Source: an uncultured Desulfovibrio sp. (GTDB taxonomy: Bacteria > Desulfobacterota > Desulfovibrionia > Desulfovibrionales > Desulfovibrionaceae). Taken from it: 64,000 nt of DNA. Numbering within the stretch: position 1 is the first letter of the stretch; every line of letters starts with the position of its first letter. The notes under the pieces were generated by a model. That model was not told where the DNA came from. It saw only the letters and a list, made by a program, of their open reading frames with translations, and ran no database searches. The translations under genes were made by a program, and so were the position numbers. Positions 42,765 through 51,239 of this stretch are shown piece after piece. The DNA is taken from NCBI RefSeq assembly GCF_902477725.1, contig NZ_CABSIF010000014.1, forward strand, positions 1 through 64,000, given 5' to 3'.

Positions 42765-43268
42765 CTAGGCCAGCTTCTTGACTGCTTCCAGAGCGGCTGT
42801 GTAGTCAGGTTCGTGGGCAACTTCACCCACCAGCTGACTGTATGCCAGAGTGCCATCCGGGGCGACCACAAAGACCGAGCGAGCCAGCAGATCCAGCTCC
42901 TTGATCAGAATGCCGTAGGCCTTGCCAAAGGCACCTGCACGGTAGTCGGATAGGGCTTCAACAGCGGTTACGCCAGCAGCGCCGCACCAGCGGGCCTGCG
43001 CAAAGGGCAGGTCGCGGCTTACTGCCACAATACGCACCTTGTCGGACAAAGCGGCGGCTTCGGTATTGAAGCGGCGAACTTCCATATCGCATACGGGAGT
43101 ATCCAGCGAAGGAACGCATACAAGCACAAGCACCTTGCCAGCGTAGTCTTTCAGGCTGCGGGGGCTCATATCATTGGCGGTCAGCGTGAAGTCGGGGACC
43201 TTGCCGCCAATGGCGGGCTGGGTGCCTTCAAGATGCATGACATTGCCTTTGAACGTAACTGTATCCAT
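42765..43268 (-). CDS. tpx: Thiol peroxidase (Tpx, atypical 2-Cys peroxiredoxin)
   Basis: Reduces hydrogen peroxide and organic peroxides with electrons from thioredoxin. The 167-aa length is normal. Peroxidatic C60 lies in PSLDTPVC and resolving C95 in ARWCGAAGV. AAGGAG precedes the start. A good promoter with a PerR-like operator lies 32-72 bases upstream, which fits peroxide induction in an anaerobe that meets oxygen. Confidence 0.96.
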   Translation of the reverse strand: MDTVTFKGNVMHLEGTQPAIGGKVPDFTLTANDMSPRSLKDYAGKVLVLVCVPSLDTPVCDMEVRRFNTEAAALSDKVRIVAVSRDLPFAQARWCGAAGVTAVEALSDYRAGAFGKAYGILIKELDLLARSVFVVAPDGTLAYSQLVGEVAHEPDYTAALEAVKKLA

Positions 43269-43299
43269 AGGAAACTCCTTATTGTTTCAGGGTTCTTGG

Positions 43300-43328
43300 A
43301 TTCTGTGCCATCAAGGCTTTATTGTCAA
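43300..43328 (-). promoter_or_regulatory. Promoter of tpx
   Basis: On the minus strand TTGACA (43323-43328), a 17-base spacer and CAGAAT (43300-43305). Confidence 0.65.
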
Positions 43329-43340
43329 TAATTATTATTA
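43326..43340. promoter_or_regulatory. PerR-like operator at tpx
   Basis: CAATAATTATTATTA has the exact ATAAT-N-ATTAT core (43328-43338) of the PerR box and overlaps the tpx -35. A bound repressor would block RNA polymerase. AT-rich intergenic DNA can produce such a match by chance. Confidence 0.5.
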
Positions 43341-43462
43341 GCGAGTAAGAAAAAGCCCGATTTCTCGCTCCTACCTTTTCATTGTATCGTTGGGGGAAAC
43401 TGTTCGCAAGGGCAGCGCGTAGCGGTACGCTGCGGCGGTGGAGAAAACCTTTTGTCTCTCCA

Positions 43463-43490
43463 TTGCCATGCGCGTGGCAATGCCTATATA
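43463..43490 (+). promoter_or_regulatory. Promoter of hslU with an inverted repeat
   Basis: TTGCCA (43463-43468), 16 bases, TATATA (43485-43490). The -35 lies in an 8-bp inverted repeat, CATTGCCA...TGGCAATG (43461-43482), which could be an operator. Confidence 0.55.
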
Positions 43491-43523
43491 TACATAAGAA
43501 TGTGCCTACATCAGGAGAATTTG

Positions 43524-44837
43524 ATGAGTACTTTGACACCTCGCGGCATTGTTGCCGAACTTGATAAATTTGTGGTGGGTCAGGAACAGGCCAAGCGTAT
43601 GGTTGCCGTGGCGGTGCGCAACCGCTGGCGGCGGCAGCACCTTGCGCCGGAGTTGCGCGATGAAGTTTCGCCCAAGAATATCATCATGATGGGCCCCACG
43701 GGCGTGGGCAAAACGGAAATTGCCCGCCGCCTGGCCAAGCTTTCTGGCGCGCCTTTTGTAAAGGTTGAAGCCACCAAGTTTACCGAAGTGGGCTATGTGG
43801 GGCGCGATGTGGAATCCATGGTGCGCGACCTCATGGAAATCGGCATCAACCTTGTGCGCGATGAAGAAAATGCCCGTGTGCGCAAAGCTGCCGAGGCAGC
43901 TGCGGAATCGCGTCTTATGGATTTGCTGTTGCCCAGCTCCTTCGGGTCTGAAGAGCGCGCCTCCACGCGCGAAAAGCTTTTGCAGCAGTTCCGTCTTGGT
44001 TTTCTGGATGACCGCGAAGTGGAAGTGGAAGTTACCGAGCAGGGCGGCGGCAGTGTTGATCTGTTTGCCATCCCCGGCATGGAGCAGATGGGCGGGCAGG
44101 TTAAGGACATGTTCAGCAAGGCCTTTCCGCCCAAGCACAGCCGCCGCAAAATGAAGGTGCGCAACGCTTTTTCCGTGCTGGTACAGGAAGAATCAGGCAG
44201 GCTTGTGGATCAGGAAGCCCTGGTGGACAAGGCCCGCGAAAGGGTAGAGCAGACTGGCATCATCTTTATTGACGAGATCGACAAGATTGCCAGCTCCTCG
44301 CAAAACCGCACGTCAGACATTTCACGCGAGGGAGTGCAGCGCGACCTGCTGCCCATTGTGGAAGGCAGCGCGGTCAATACCAAGTATGGCATGATCCGCA
44401 CGGATCACATCCTGTTTATCGCGGCGGGCGCTTTCCATTTTAGCAAGCCATCGGACATGATACCCGAATTGCAGGGGCGCTTTCCCTTGCGGGTTGAATT
44501 ACAGCCCCTGGGCAAGGAAGAATTTTTGCGCATCCTCAAGGAGCCGGACAATGCCCTGACCAAGCAGTACGAGGCATTGCTGGGTACGGAGCAGATTCGC
44601 CTGAGTTTTACGGATGACGGGCTGGAAGAAATTGCGGCTTTTGCCGAGGACACCAATACCCGCACGGAAAACATCGGCGCGCGGCGGCTCTATACCATCA
44701 TGGAAAAAATCCTGGCTGACATATCCTTTGACGCGCCCGAAATGCCCGGCGCGCAGGTGGTGGTCAACAAGGCCTATGTGGAAGAGCATTTGCAGGATGT
44801 GCGCGATGATCAGGATTTGAGCCAGTATATTCTGTAG
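43524..44837 (+). CDS. hslU: HslU, ATPase subunit of the HslVU protease
   Basis: A AAA+ unfoldase that feeds proteins to the HslV peptidase. The 437-aa protein has Walker A MGPTGVGKTE (about residues 56-65), EVGYVGRDVESMVRDL, the I-domain with GGSVDLF, Walker B GIIFIDEIDKIA and the C-terminal SQYIL-like tail that docks into HslV. AGGAG lies 7 bases before ATG 43524. HslV is usually next to HslU, but no hslV is in this window. Confidence 0.96.
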   Translation: MSTLTPRGIVAELDKFVVGQEQAKRMVAVAVRNRWRRQHLAPELRDEVSPKNIIMMGPTGVGKTEIARRLAKLSGAPFVKVEATKFTEVGYVGRDVESMVRDLMEIGINLVRDEENARVRKAAEAAAESRLMDLLLPSSFGSEERASTREKLLQQFRLGFLDDREVEVEVTEQGGGSVDLFAIPGMEQMGGQVKDMFSKAFPPKHSRRKMKVRNAFSVLVQEESGRLVDQEALVDKARERVEQTGIIFIDEIDKIASSSQNRTSDISREGVQRDLLPIVEGSAVNTKYGMIRTDHILFIAAGAFHFSKPSDMIPELQGRFPLRVELQPLGKEEFLRILKEPDNALTKQYEALLGTEQIRLSFTDDGLEEIAAFAEDTNTRTENIGARRLYTIMEKILADISFDAPEMPGAQVVVNKAYVEEHLQDVRDDQDLSQYIL

Positions 44838-44910
44838 GCTCTGGGCCTGTGCGCGGTTTCGGCTGCGTGACAGCGGAAGTAGAGCATAAGAAATCGGAAC
44901 ATTGAAGATC

Positions 44911-44940
44911 AAAAAAACCGGCCACTGGCCGGTTTTTTTT
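44911..44940 (+). terminator. Rho-independent terminator of hslU
   Basis: AAACCGGCCA and TGGCCGGTTT form a hairpin followed by a run of eight T. Confidence 0.9.
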
Positions 44941-44961
44941 GTAACTGTCGATATAACAAAA

Positions 44962-44992
44962 GAAAAAAGGTTCGCGGTGTAACCGCGAACCT
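44962..44992 (-). terminator. Terminator of tRNA-Lys
   Basis: GGTTCGCGGT and ACCGCGAACC pair perfectly over three bases; on the minus strand TTTTTTCTTTT follows. Confidence 0.9.
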
Positions 44993-45000
44993 GGATTTTC

Positions 45001-45076
<76 letters not shown>

Positions 45077-45092
45077 GCATTGCGTGAAGAGG

Positions 45093-45121
45093 TGTTTACG
45101 CAAATGGGGGACAAGTGTCAA
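45093..45121 (-). promoter_or_regulatory. Promoter of tRNA-Lys
   Basis: On the minus strand TTGACA (45116-45121), 17-base spacer, TAAACA (45093-45098); transcription would start about 10 bases before the tRNA. Confidence 0.7.
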
Positions 45122-45495
45122 GCGGATACGATTTTTTTTGTAAAATTATTTTGCGCGTCAGACCATTACCTGCAAATCTCGATGCGGTAGAATCAGTAAA
45201 TTCCCGCTCTAGGCGGGGAAATTTTAAAGCTTGAACGAAAAGAAAAAGTTTTTTGCCTGCAAGGCATGGCAATCTAGCCCCGGGCTGCTTCCTCGTGAAT
45301 CAACTCAGTAAAATTAGACAGCCTTATAGGAGTGCCTGACAGGATCGGGCATTAAAAGACCGTGATTTTGTTTTGCCGAAACGCAATCTGTTAAATTGGC
45401 TCTAAATCAAAGATGGGGCAAGCCATGCGTGAGCGCTGTCTGGCTGCATTGCCGAGCTGCTTTTGGCCAATCAGAGAGACAACCGCGCTGAGGGC
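45122..45495. other. Intergenic region between divergent tRNA genes
   Basis: No convincing gene. A hairpin (AAATTCCCGC with GCGGGGAAATTT, about 45201-45227) is present. A minus-strand open frame runs through here from the IS3 transposase remnant, but nothing in it looks like conserved protein. Confidence 0.5.
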
Positions 45496-45524
45496 TTGAC
45501 GAATCGGCGCACCTTGGGCTACAA
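45496..45524 (+). promoter_or_regulatory. Candidate promoter of tRNA-Leu
   Basis: TTGACG (45496-45501), 17 bases, CTACAA (45519-45524), about 50 bases before the tRNA. Confidence 0.45.
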
Positions 45525-45575
45525 AGCCACTCACGTCATGCATATGCGGCATTGCCCATGTGCCTTGATCAGTCT

Positions 45576-45662
45576 GCCGGGATGGTGGAATTGGTAGACG
45601 CAGCGGACTCAAAATCCGCCGAGGGCAACCTCTTGCGAGTTCAAGTCTCGCTCCCGGTACCA
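45576..45662 (+). tRNA. tRNA-Leu (anticodon CAA)
   Basis: 87 bases with encoded CCA. The anticodon stem GCGGA/TCCGC encloses CTCAAAA, giving CAA. The long variable arm (CGAGGGCAACCTCTTG) is typical of leucine tRNAs. It stands at the border between the housekeeping region and the IS-rich accessory region. Confidence 0.97.
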
Positions 45663-45670
45663 AAAAAGTA

Positions 45671-45699
45671 AGGGCTTGCAGCAATGCAAGCCCTTTTTG
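45671..45699 (+). terminator. Terminator of tRNA-Leu
   Basis: AGGGCTTGCA and TGCAAGCCCT pair perfectly over a 4-base loop and are followed by TTTTTG. An 11-base run of C follows at 45707-45717. Confidence 0.9.
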
Positions 45700-45723
45700 T
45701 ATGTAGCCCCCCCCCCCGCTAGG

Positions 45724-46728
45724 TGGTCTGTACCCCGTCAAGTAGACAGTTAATAATGCCCCGTCTTTGAGGTAGAGCCTGATTAAGCGGCCAGTTTTTT
45801 CCCGGTATTCTACTGTGGAAAGCTGGCCGAGCCTTTTTTGAAATCGTTCGGTGTTGTAGAAACGTATATATTCTTCAACCTGAGTGCTGGCTTCTTCTTT
45901 GCTCTGCACTGACTTCCCGAGAAATACTTCAGCCTTCAAATGTGAAAAGAATGACTTAACGCATGCATTGTCCAAGCAATTGCCTTTGCGCGAATGACTT
46001 CCATGAAGTTGTAATTTTTCAAGCTGGTTATGATACAACTTGTGCGTGTATTGAAATCCTTGATCTGAATGCACAACCGCACCTGGCATTGCCGTAAGTT
46101 TATCTAATGTGGCGAGTACAAGAGCAAGGTCATTTCTGGATGAGATGGCGTGAGCCACGACTTCGTTGTTGCACAAGTCTTGCACCACAGACAGATAAAT
46201 AAAGCCACTAGTTGTAGGCAAATAGGTTATATCTGTCGCCAGTTTCTTGTTGGGGAGTTGAACTTTGAAGTTACGCCCAAGCAAATTCGGAAATACTATG
46301 CTGCCAGATTTACCAAAGTACCGACGTTTTTTTTGCGAATGACAGACTGGATGCCGAGCTTATGCATAAGCCTATAAACACGTTTGTGGTTCACAATAAA
46401 GCCTTCACGCCGTAAGTCCACCGTCATGCGGCGATATCCATAAAATGGCCGCAGGGAATGGATAGCTTTAATATGGGCTGTAACTTCGGCTTCACTATCA
46501 GCTCTTTGGCTTGCCACCATCCATTTATAATAACCTGATCTGGACAGGCAGAAAAGTGAAGTAGTGTTTTCAAAGATGAATAATTGCGCATCTCATCAAT
46601 TATTTTGAAAAGAACTCTTTTTGGTGCGCTCCCCATTCGTGCCCGAATCGGGAGCGATTCAACTTTTTTAAATAGTCTAGCTCTGCTTTTACATAGGCGA
46701 GTTCTTCTTCTACAGATGAGAACTTCAT
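45724..46728 (-). pseudogene. IS3-family transposase OrfB (rve integrase), broken
   Basis: Recognisable in at least three frames: an N-terminal piece (MKFSSVEEELAYVKAEL, to about 46600), the HTH_21-like piece (HSLRPFYGYRRMTVDLRR, 46296-46520), and the rve core (ATDITYLPT, VHSDQGFQYTH, NCLDNACVKSFFSHLKAE, 45750-46284). Frameshifts separate them. In the core the third catalytic residue, normally Glu in VESFFS, is Lys. The last frame also runs past the element end without its own stop. This copy cannot make active transposase. Confidence 0.85.
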
Positions 46729-46777
46729 TTTTGGTCGCCTACGATGTTCCGCATGGCTGCCCTATTAGCTGTGGGCT

Positions 46778-47044
46778 TCAAAAGTTTTTTGAGATCACGT
46801 CCTTCAGGACGACAATATCAAGTGCCTGCTCGCCTACAAGTCTTTTCAGCCGTGCGCTTTCTTCCTATAACTGGCGTAACCGCTTTGCGTCAGAGATGTT
46901 CATTCCACCGAACTTGCTGCGCCATTTGTAAAAGGTCGCATCCGAGATGCCATGCTGACGGCACAGATCAACGACACGAACTCCAGCCTCAGCCTGCCGC
47001 AAAATCCCAATAATTTGCTCTTCGATGAATCTGCTACGTTTCAT
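46778..47044 (-). pseudogene. IS3-family transposase OrfA (HTH), nonsense mutation
   Basis: Starts MKRSRFIEEQIIGILRQAE, the standard HTH_Tnp_1 beginning, and continues VDLCRQHGISDATFYKWRSK. An in-frame TAG at 46865-46867 interrupts it after 59 residues (KRLRQL stop EESARLKRL). The same frame then runs to TGA at 46778-46780 with the expected coiled coil. AGGAG precedes the ATG. Confidence 0.85.
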
Positions 47045-47185
47045 TCTTGTGCTCCTATGTCAGGAACACTAACTTTTCAATGGCATACTTCTCGGGGGGA
47101 GGGTCACCTCCTCCTTAGTTAGAGGGGTGTCCGGTCGAAATGGGGGCTACTCCTGCCATCATGCTGCTACCAGAGCCGAAGTCAT

Positions 47186-47600
47186 GAGTGGCTGCAAGCC
47201 CTGAATATGACCATCCATGCGCACTTTCTCGAAGGCCTTCGAAGGTAGGGTCTAAGCCTGATGAAGATAACGGCTGCCAACCGACAGGGATGGCTTTTAT
47301 GCGCGGATGCGCAACACTCGGCATCACACAGGCATTCACCAATTATAACTATCCCAATGGAAATGCAGATGCCGAACGGACAATGCGCACAATTAAGGAA
47401 GAACTCTTTTGGCTGTGCGAATGGAGCAGCCTGGAACATCCGAACAACGCGCTTTATGGCCGGAAGCACACTACGTGCATCAGCAGACTGGTAAAAAACT
47501 GGAAGGATTCTCCCTTAAAGGCCGCTTGGTTTGTGGGGGGGCATTACAATGGTCGCTCAATGTTCTTGCCACGAGGCGCATGCGACACTTCTAAAGGCTC
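47186..47600 (+). pseudogene. Fragment of a second IS3-family transposase OrfB
   Basis: The C-terminal part of a different integrase: EWLQALNMTIHAHFLEGL in one frame, then DNGCQPTGMAFM and TLGITQAFTNYNYPNGNADA with ERTMRTIKEELFWL in another. DNG and the Glu in ERTMRT are the second and third catalytic positions of rve integrases. The N-terminal half is missing and frames are broken. Confidence 0.75.
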
Positions 47601-48344
47601 CGTTCAGCACTTTGCAGGCAAAACCTCTTACTGATTTCCGCAGGTGTAATGGGGATTGCTTTGTAACGTAAGCTTCCTTTTTGTTGCTTTTACCCATCTA
47701 CGGAGCTAGGGTGTCCAGAAGGATTTAAAGGTACTTGGGCACAATAAGTCTAAGCCTTTTGAATTCCGTGAATGAAGTTTATTTGTAATGACGTCATATT
47801 TGGCAGGAACACGATTGGCGATTGTAGTTTACTTCTGCCCAATTTGCGGAGCATGGGTGAACAGAAATATAAACGCGGCCATTACATCCGGGGAATACAC
47901 TACAGAATCTGAAAATTAATTAATGTATTTTGACTGTGTTGCGTCCTTACTTAATATATTCATGCTAACTTAAATATGTTGAATTGCCACAAAATTGTCA
48001 AAATCGGTAAGGCCCCGCCGTTTTATTGGTATGCGCCATCAACTAGTTCTGTAATATTTTAGGCTTGTTGAGGTAGACCCACTCCAAAAAACTAATGAGA
48101 TTTCCATGGGGCAAATGGTGAGTTGCCGAATAGTGACGCTGGCTATTGATTTTCTTTGGTAAGATACTTAAGGGAGCCAACATAGGCGTCCATGCACTCT
48201 CGATCTCGTGGAGTGTGTTTTACTACTTTTCTCTAGCTTGTGGTGTTGTGGCAAAATCTACCGAGTGGAGTGAAATGACGGGGCAAAATTGAGTAAGCTA
48301 TTAGGGCCGTGATATCCAAATAATCGAACTACGAGGTTGAAAAT
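47601..48344. other. AT-rich intergenic region between IS remnants and the accessory locus
   Basis: No gene I can defend apart from the weak 43-aa ORF listed separately. GC content is visibly lower than to the left. The promoter of the radical SAM gene should be in the last 100 bases, but none is clear. Confidence 0.5.
47788..47919 (+). CDS. Possible 43-aa protein with a CPICG zinc-ribbon-like motif
   Basis: The ORF starts at ATG 47788 and has one half of a zinc-ribbon signature (YFCPICGAWVNRN). That resembles many short phage proteins with a single CPxCG. There is no ribosome site of note. It may be a fragment of a lost mobile element. Confidence 0.2.
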   Translation: MTSYLAGTRLAIVVYFCPICGAWVNRNINAAITSGEYTTESEN

Positions 48345-49946
48345 ATGTTCCCAAAGCTGCATTCACTGCTAAATAAAAAATTCCTTGATATTTCCGCGGC
48401 ATTCTCGCCATTCATCCCAGATACGGTTGAAGGTGCGGCAATCTTGGTGCAAAAACATGCGGGCAGCGATGGTTTAACAGCAGATCGTGCCGTTGTAGCT
48501 GCTCTTTCCGAATTTTATAGCCGCTTGCAGAAGGCGGATGACAATGAAGCTCTTGGCAGATTTGAACGGGAAATTTTGCCACGCGTCAACTGGAAGGAAA
48601 CATTTCCATTTTTTGTCCATAGTGAAATAAAGCATGATAACGGGGAAATAACGCATTTACTCAAGATTGATAATTCCACATCGAGAGAAAATTTCAGTGG
48701 TGGATATAAAAAATTATCTTGTAAAGATATTCATAATTTAAACGATAAAAATCTTTATTCAACTTTGGAAGGAGGGCATTTGCATCTGCAGATTACTGCA
48801 CGTTGCAATATGCGCTGTTCTTTTTGCTATCAAAAAGACTGGGATCTGGATCGACAAATGTGTCCTGACATGGATCCCAAATGGATATATGAATATTGCC
48901 GTCCACTTTATGAACGCATTCAGGAAATTAATGTTTTCGGCGGTGAAATTACAGCGATTTCCGAAGGGTTCAAGGTTGTTTCCTTTCTTGCCCAAAACTA
49001 TCCTGCAGTGACAATTCATATGGAATCTAATGGACTAGCTTTTACTGAAAAATGGCAGGATTTTGCCGTTACTAATCTTATGTATATGTCTTTTTCAGTA
49101 AATGCGGCGAGCCCGGCGACATTCGCTCGTGCCATCTGGCCCGAGGGAGGCGAAAAGGCCTGGAAGCGAGTACATGAGAACATCAACGCCTATGTGCAAA
49201 AATTGCGTGAAGCAGATCTGCAAGCATTTGCACCTGTAATAACCATGGTTGTTTCACCAGAAACGGCCCATGAAATTATTGACTTTGTCCGTATGGGATT
49301 GTCTTGGGGGTGTCGTCGCATTCATCTGCTCATGAACCAGCAGTATCTACACCTTGAACGTTTCCCCACTCCTGTTTTGGATTGGGCTTTGCGTGAAATG
49401 CTCAAGATGGAGCGGGTGCTTGCGGGTAAGGTGCGACTGGAAGTTAAGCTTTTTCTGCCGGAAAAAATCGCAGCTGCGGCGCAGCGGGATGTAGATGCTA
49501 TCCCTCTTGAGTCATTGAAAGAAGAATATGCAGACCTTCTTGAGCTTGCAGCCGGGCGTAATGAGGAAAGAGAACATCAGGAACGCATGACCGCCCGCAA
49601 ATCCCACGGCAAAAAGAATGTTGAGCGAGGCCAAGAAGTCGGCAGTAGCTGCGGTCATTATTTTATTAATGCTGTAAGTGAAAATCATCAACGCCTATGC
49701 GCAGATCCGTGGAACTCTTTGACTCTCTCGCAAAACGGTATGGTAGTGTCTTGCAATTGGAATTATGCTTATCAAATAAATTTGAAAGACTATTTAAAAA
49801 ATGAAATGATCGATTGGAATGCAGTTCTCAACTGCGAAGAATTTAGATTGATGCGGTGGAAAATATTGAATTCAGATTTCTCAGGGTGTATGGCTGGTTG
49901 TCCGTATTTGCCTCATGTTGCCAAAGATCTGCATTACGGTATCTAA
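48345..49946 (+). CDS. Radical SAM protein with N-terminal partner domain and SPASM-like C-terminus
   Basis: 533 aa. Residues 26-89 form a domain also found at the start of the next protein (DGLTAD, RVNWKETFPF). The radical SAM core begins near residue 145; the cluster cysteines are C154, C158 and C161 (CNMRCSFC), followed by NVFGGEIT in place of the usual GGEP. The C-terminus has cysteines C436, C452, C470, C515 and C519 (SSCGHYF, RLCADPW, VVSCNW, SGCMAGCPYL), which suggests one or two auxiliary clusters as in SPASM enzymes. SPASM proteins modify peptides or sugars. Substrate unknown; it is 22 bases from the FkbM gene. Confidence 0.9.
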   Translation: MFPKLHSLLNKKFLDISAAFSPFIPDTVEGAAILVQKHAGSDGLTADRAVVAALSEFYSRLQKADDNEALGRFEREILPRVNWKETFPFFVHSEIKHDNGEITHLLKIDNSTSRENFSGGYKKLSCKDIHNLNDKNLYSTLEGGHLHLQITARCNMRCSFCYQKDWDLDRQMCPDMDPKWIYEYCRPLYERIQEINVFGGEITAISEGFKVVSFLAQNYPAVTIHMESNGLAFTEKWQDFAVTNLMYMSFSVNAASPATFARAIWPEGGEKAWKRVHENINAYVQKLREADLQAFAPVITMVVSPETAHEIIDFVRMGLSWGCRRIHLLMNQQYLHLERFPTPVLDWALREMLKMERVLAGKVRLEVKLFLPEKIAAAAQRDVDAIPLESLKEEYADLLELAAGRNEEREHQERMTARKSHGKKNVERGQEVGSSCGHYFINAVSENHQRLCADPWNSLTLSQNGMVVSCNWNYAYQINLKDYLKNEMIDWNAVLNCEEFRLMRWKILNSDFSGCMAGCPYLPHVAKDLHYGI

Positions 49947-49968
49947 CCCCATGCTAAGGAGTTCTTTA

Positions 49969-51210
49969 ATGTTATCACGCTGTTTGCGCATGCTTAGGTG
50001 TTGCTTAACGCCTCCTACATCTCCGATACCGCCATGTGAAGAGAGGCAAAATTCTGACACTTTTGAGGCCCTTCTTGAGTTGAAGCAGGCGTTTTCTGGT
50101 GCTGACGGTATGACTTCTGACTCAGAACAAGTGGGCATTTTGCTGAAAAAGTTTTATGCGTTGCCTGAGCCATGCAGAAAGGCGCAAGAAGCAAGGTTTG
50201 TCTCGCTGATACTTGAAAATATTAACTGGAAAGAGGCCTTCCCTTTTGTTGAGAGGATTGATGGAATCACGGATATATCTGAGGGCGCTTCCTTCAAACA
50301 GTATTTTCTTGAGCATAATATTCCAGAAATATTGTGTATTCTTAAAAAAGGACTGGATGCAGAATCCCTTGCTGTTGTAGACCATTTCATGTTCAAGGCT
50401 CTCCGTTTGCCAGAATATCCTGCGGAAGTTGCTGGAAAACGTTTTTTTGCGTTTTCTGCACTCCTGCGAAAAATGTTTCAATCCCCCACGGAAAAAAAGT
50501 CAGAAGAGCGCTACGAAGCAGAACTCCCGACGTATCGTCAAAATTTTCACTATGCCGAATTCAATGCATACTTTGAGCCAAGTGTTTTCCTTTTTCATCA
50601 TGGGTTACGCAGCAGAAGCAAGGCTGTCCTCGACTACATTCGCCACAAGGACTTCATTGATGGTGGCGCCTGGATTGGGGATAGCGCATTGGTGCTTGGC
50701 AAATACTACGAACCAAAAAAAATTCATAGTTTTGAAATTAGTCCCGCAACATGTAAGCGTTACGACGATGTCATGCGAGCCAATGGTGTGGAAAGTTCCT
50801 GCTATGTCATCGTCAATGAAGGACTTGGGGAAAGGAAAGGAAAAGGCCTTTTTGTGGATAATTCAGGGGAAGGGACATCACTGCTCGCCCGAAGGGAAGG
50901 AGAAGAAAGAGAGATAACCGTTTGTAGCATTGACGCTTATGTGGCAGCACAGCGTCTGCACGTGGGTTTTATCAAACTCGACCTTGAAGGTTTCGGCCTT
51001 GCTGCGCTCAAGGGGGCACGGGAAACCATTATAAGTCAGTTGCCAGTGCTTTCTCTCTCTCTCTATCACACCCCAGAAGAATTTTTTGAAACAAAGCCGT
51101 ACCTTGAATCTTTGACGGATGCCTACACACTGCATGTGGAACGGCACCATATAGACTACACGAATTGCTGGGATACAGTCCTCATGGCAATTCCCAAAAC
51201 CTTGCTATAG
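49969..51210 (+). CDS. FkbM-family methyltransferase with the same N-terminal domain as the radical SAM protein
   Basis: 413 aa from ATG 49969 (AAGGAG seven bases upstream). Residues 30-93 match the start of the radical SAM protein (GADGMTSD, ENINWKEAFPF). A helical middle follows, then a methyltransferase domain from about residue 210: FIDGGAWIGDSALV (SAM site), HSFEISPATCKRY, and SIDAYV...VGFIKLDLEGFGLAALKGA, the FkbM hallmark. FkbM enzymes usually methylate hydroxyls of sugars or polyketides. It follows the radical SAM gene closely and likely shares its substrate. Confidence 0.9.
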   Translation: MLSRCLRMLRCCLTPPTSPIPPCEERQNSDTFEALLELKQAFSGADGMTSDSEQVGILLKKFYALPEPCRKAQEARFVSLILENINWKEAFPFVERIDGITDISEGASFKQYFLEHNIPEILCILKKGLDAESLAVVDHFMFKALRLPEYPAEVAGKRFFAFSALLRKMFQSPTEKKSEERYEAELPTYRQNFHYAEFNAYFEPSVFLFHHGLRSRSKAVLDYIRHKDFIDGGAWIGDSALVLGKYYEPKKIHSFEISPATCKRYDDVMRANGVESSCYVIVNEGLGERKGKGLFVDNSGEGTSLLARREGEEREITVCSIDAYVAAQRLHVGFIKLDLEGFGLAALKGARETIISQLPVLSLSLYHTPEEFFETKPYLESLTDAYTLHVERHHIDYTNCWDTVLMAIPKTLL

Positions 51211-51239
51211 ACCATCACACAGACAGGCCAGAAATCAAG

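Larger units (their letters stand above)
45724..47106 (-). mobile_element. Degenerate IS3-family insertion sequence
   Basis: Two broken transposase frames lie between imperfect ends. The left end is TGGTCTGTACCCCGTCAAG; the right end keeps the matching ACTT-CGGGG core at about 47087. The size fits an IS3-family element. The exact right boundary is approximate and I could not identify a target-site duplication. Confidence 0.75.

Noticed and set aside
43381..43523. Possible hslV upstream of hslU
   Set aside because: The interval is only 143 bases and holds a promoter and inverted repeat, not a gene.
45640..45662. Search for a direct repeat of the tRNA-Leu 3' end as an attachment site
   Set aside because: I saw no second copy inside the window; it may lie beyond 64,000.
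45391..46284. Read as an intact transposase CDS
   Set aside because: It lacks the N-terminal half, has Lys for the catalytic Glu, and runs on past the element end through tRNA-Leu antisense sequence.
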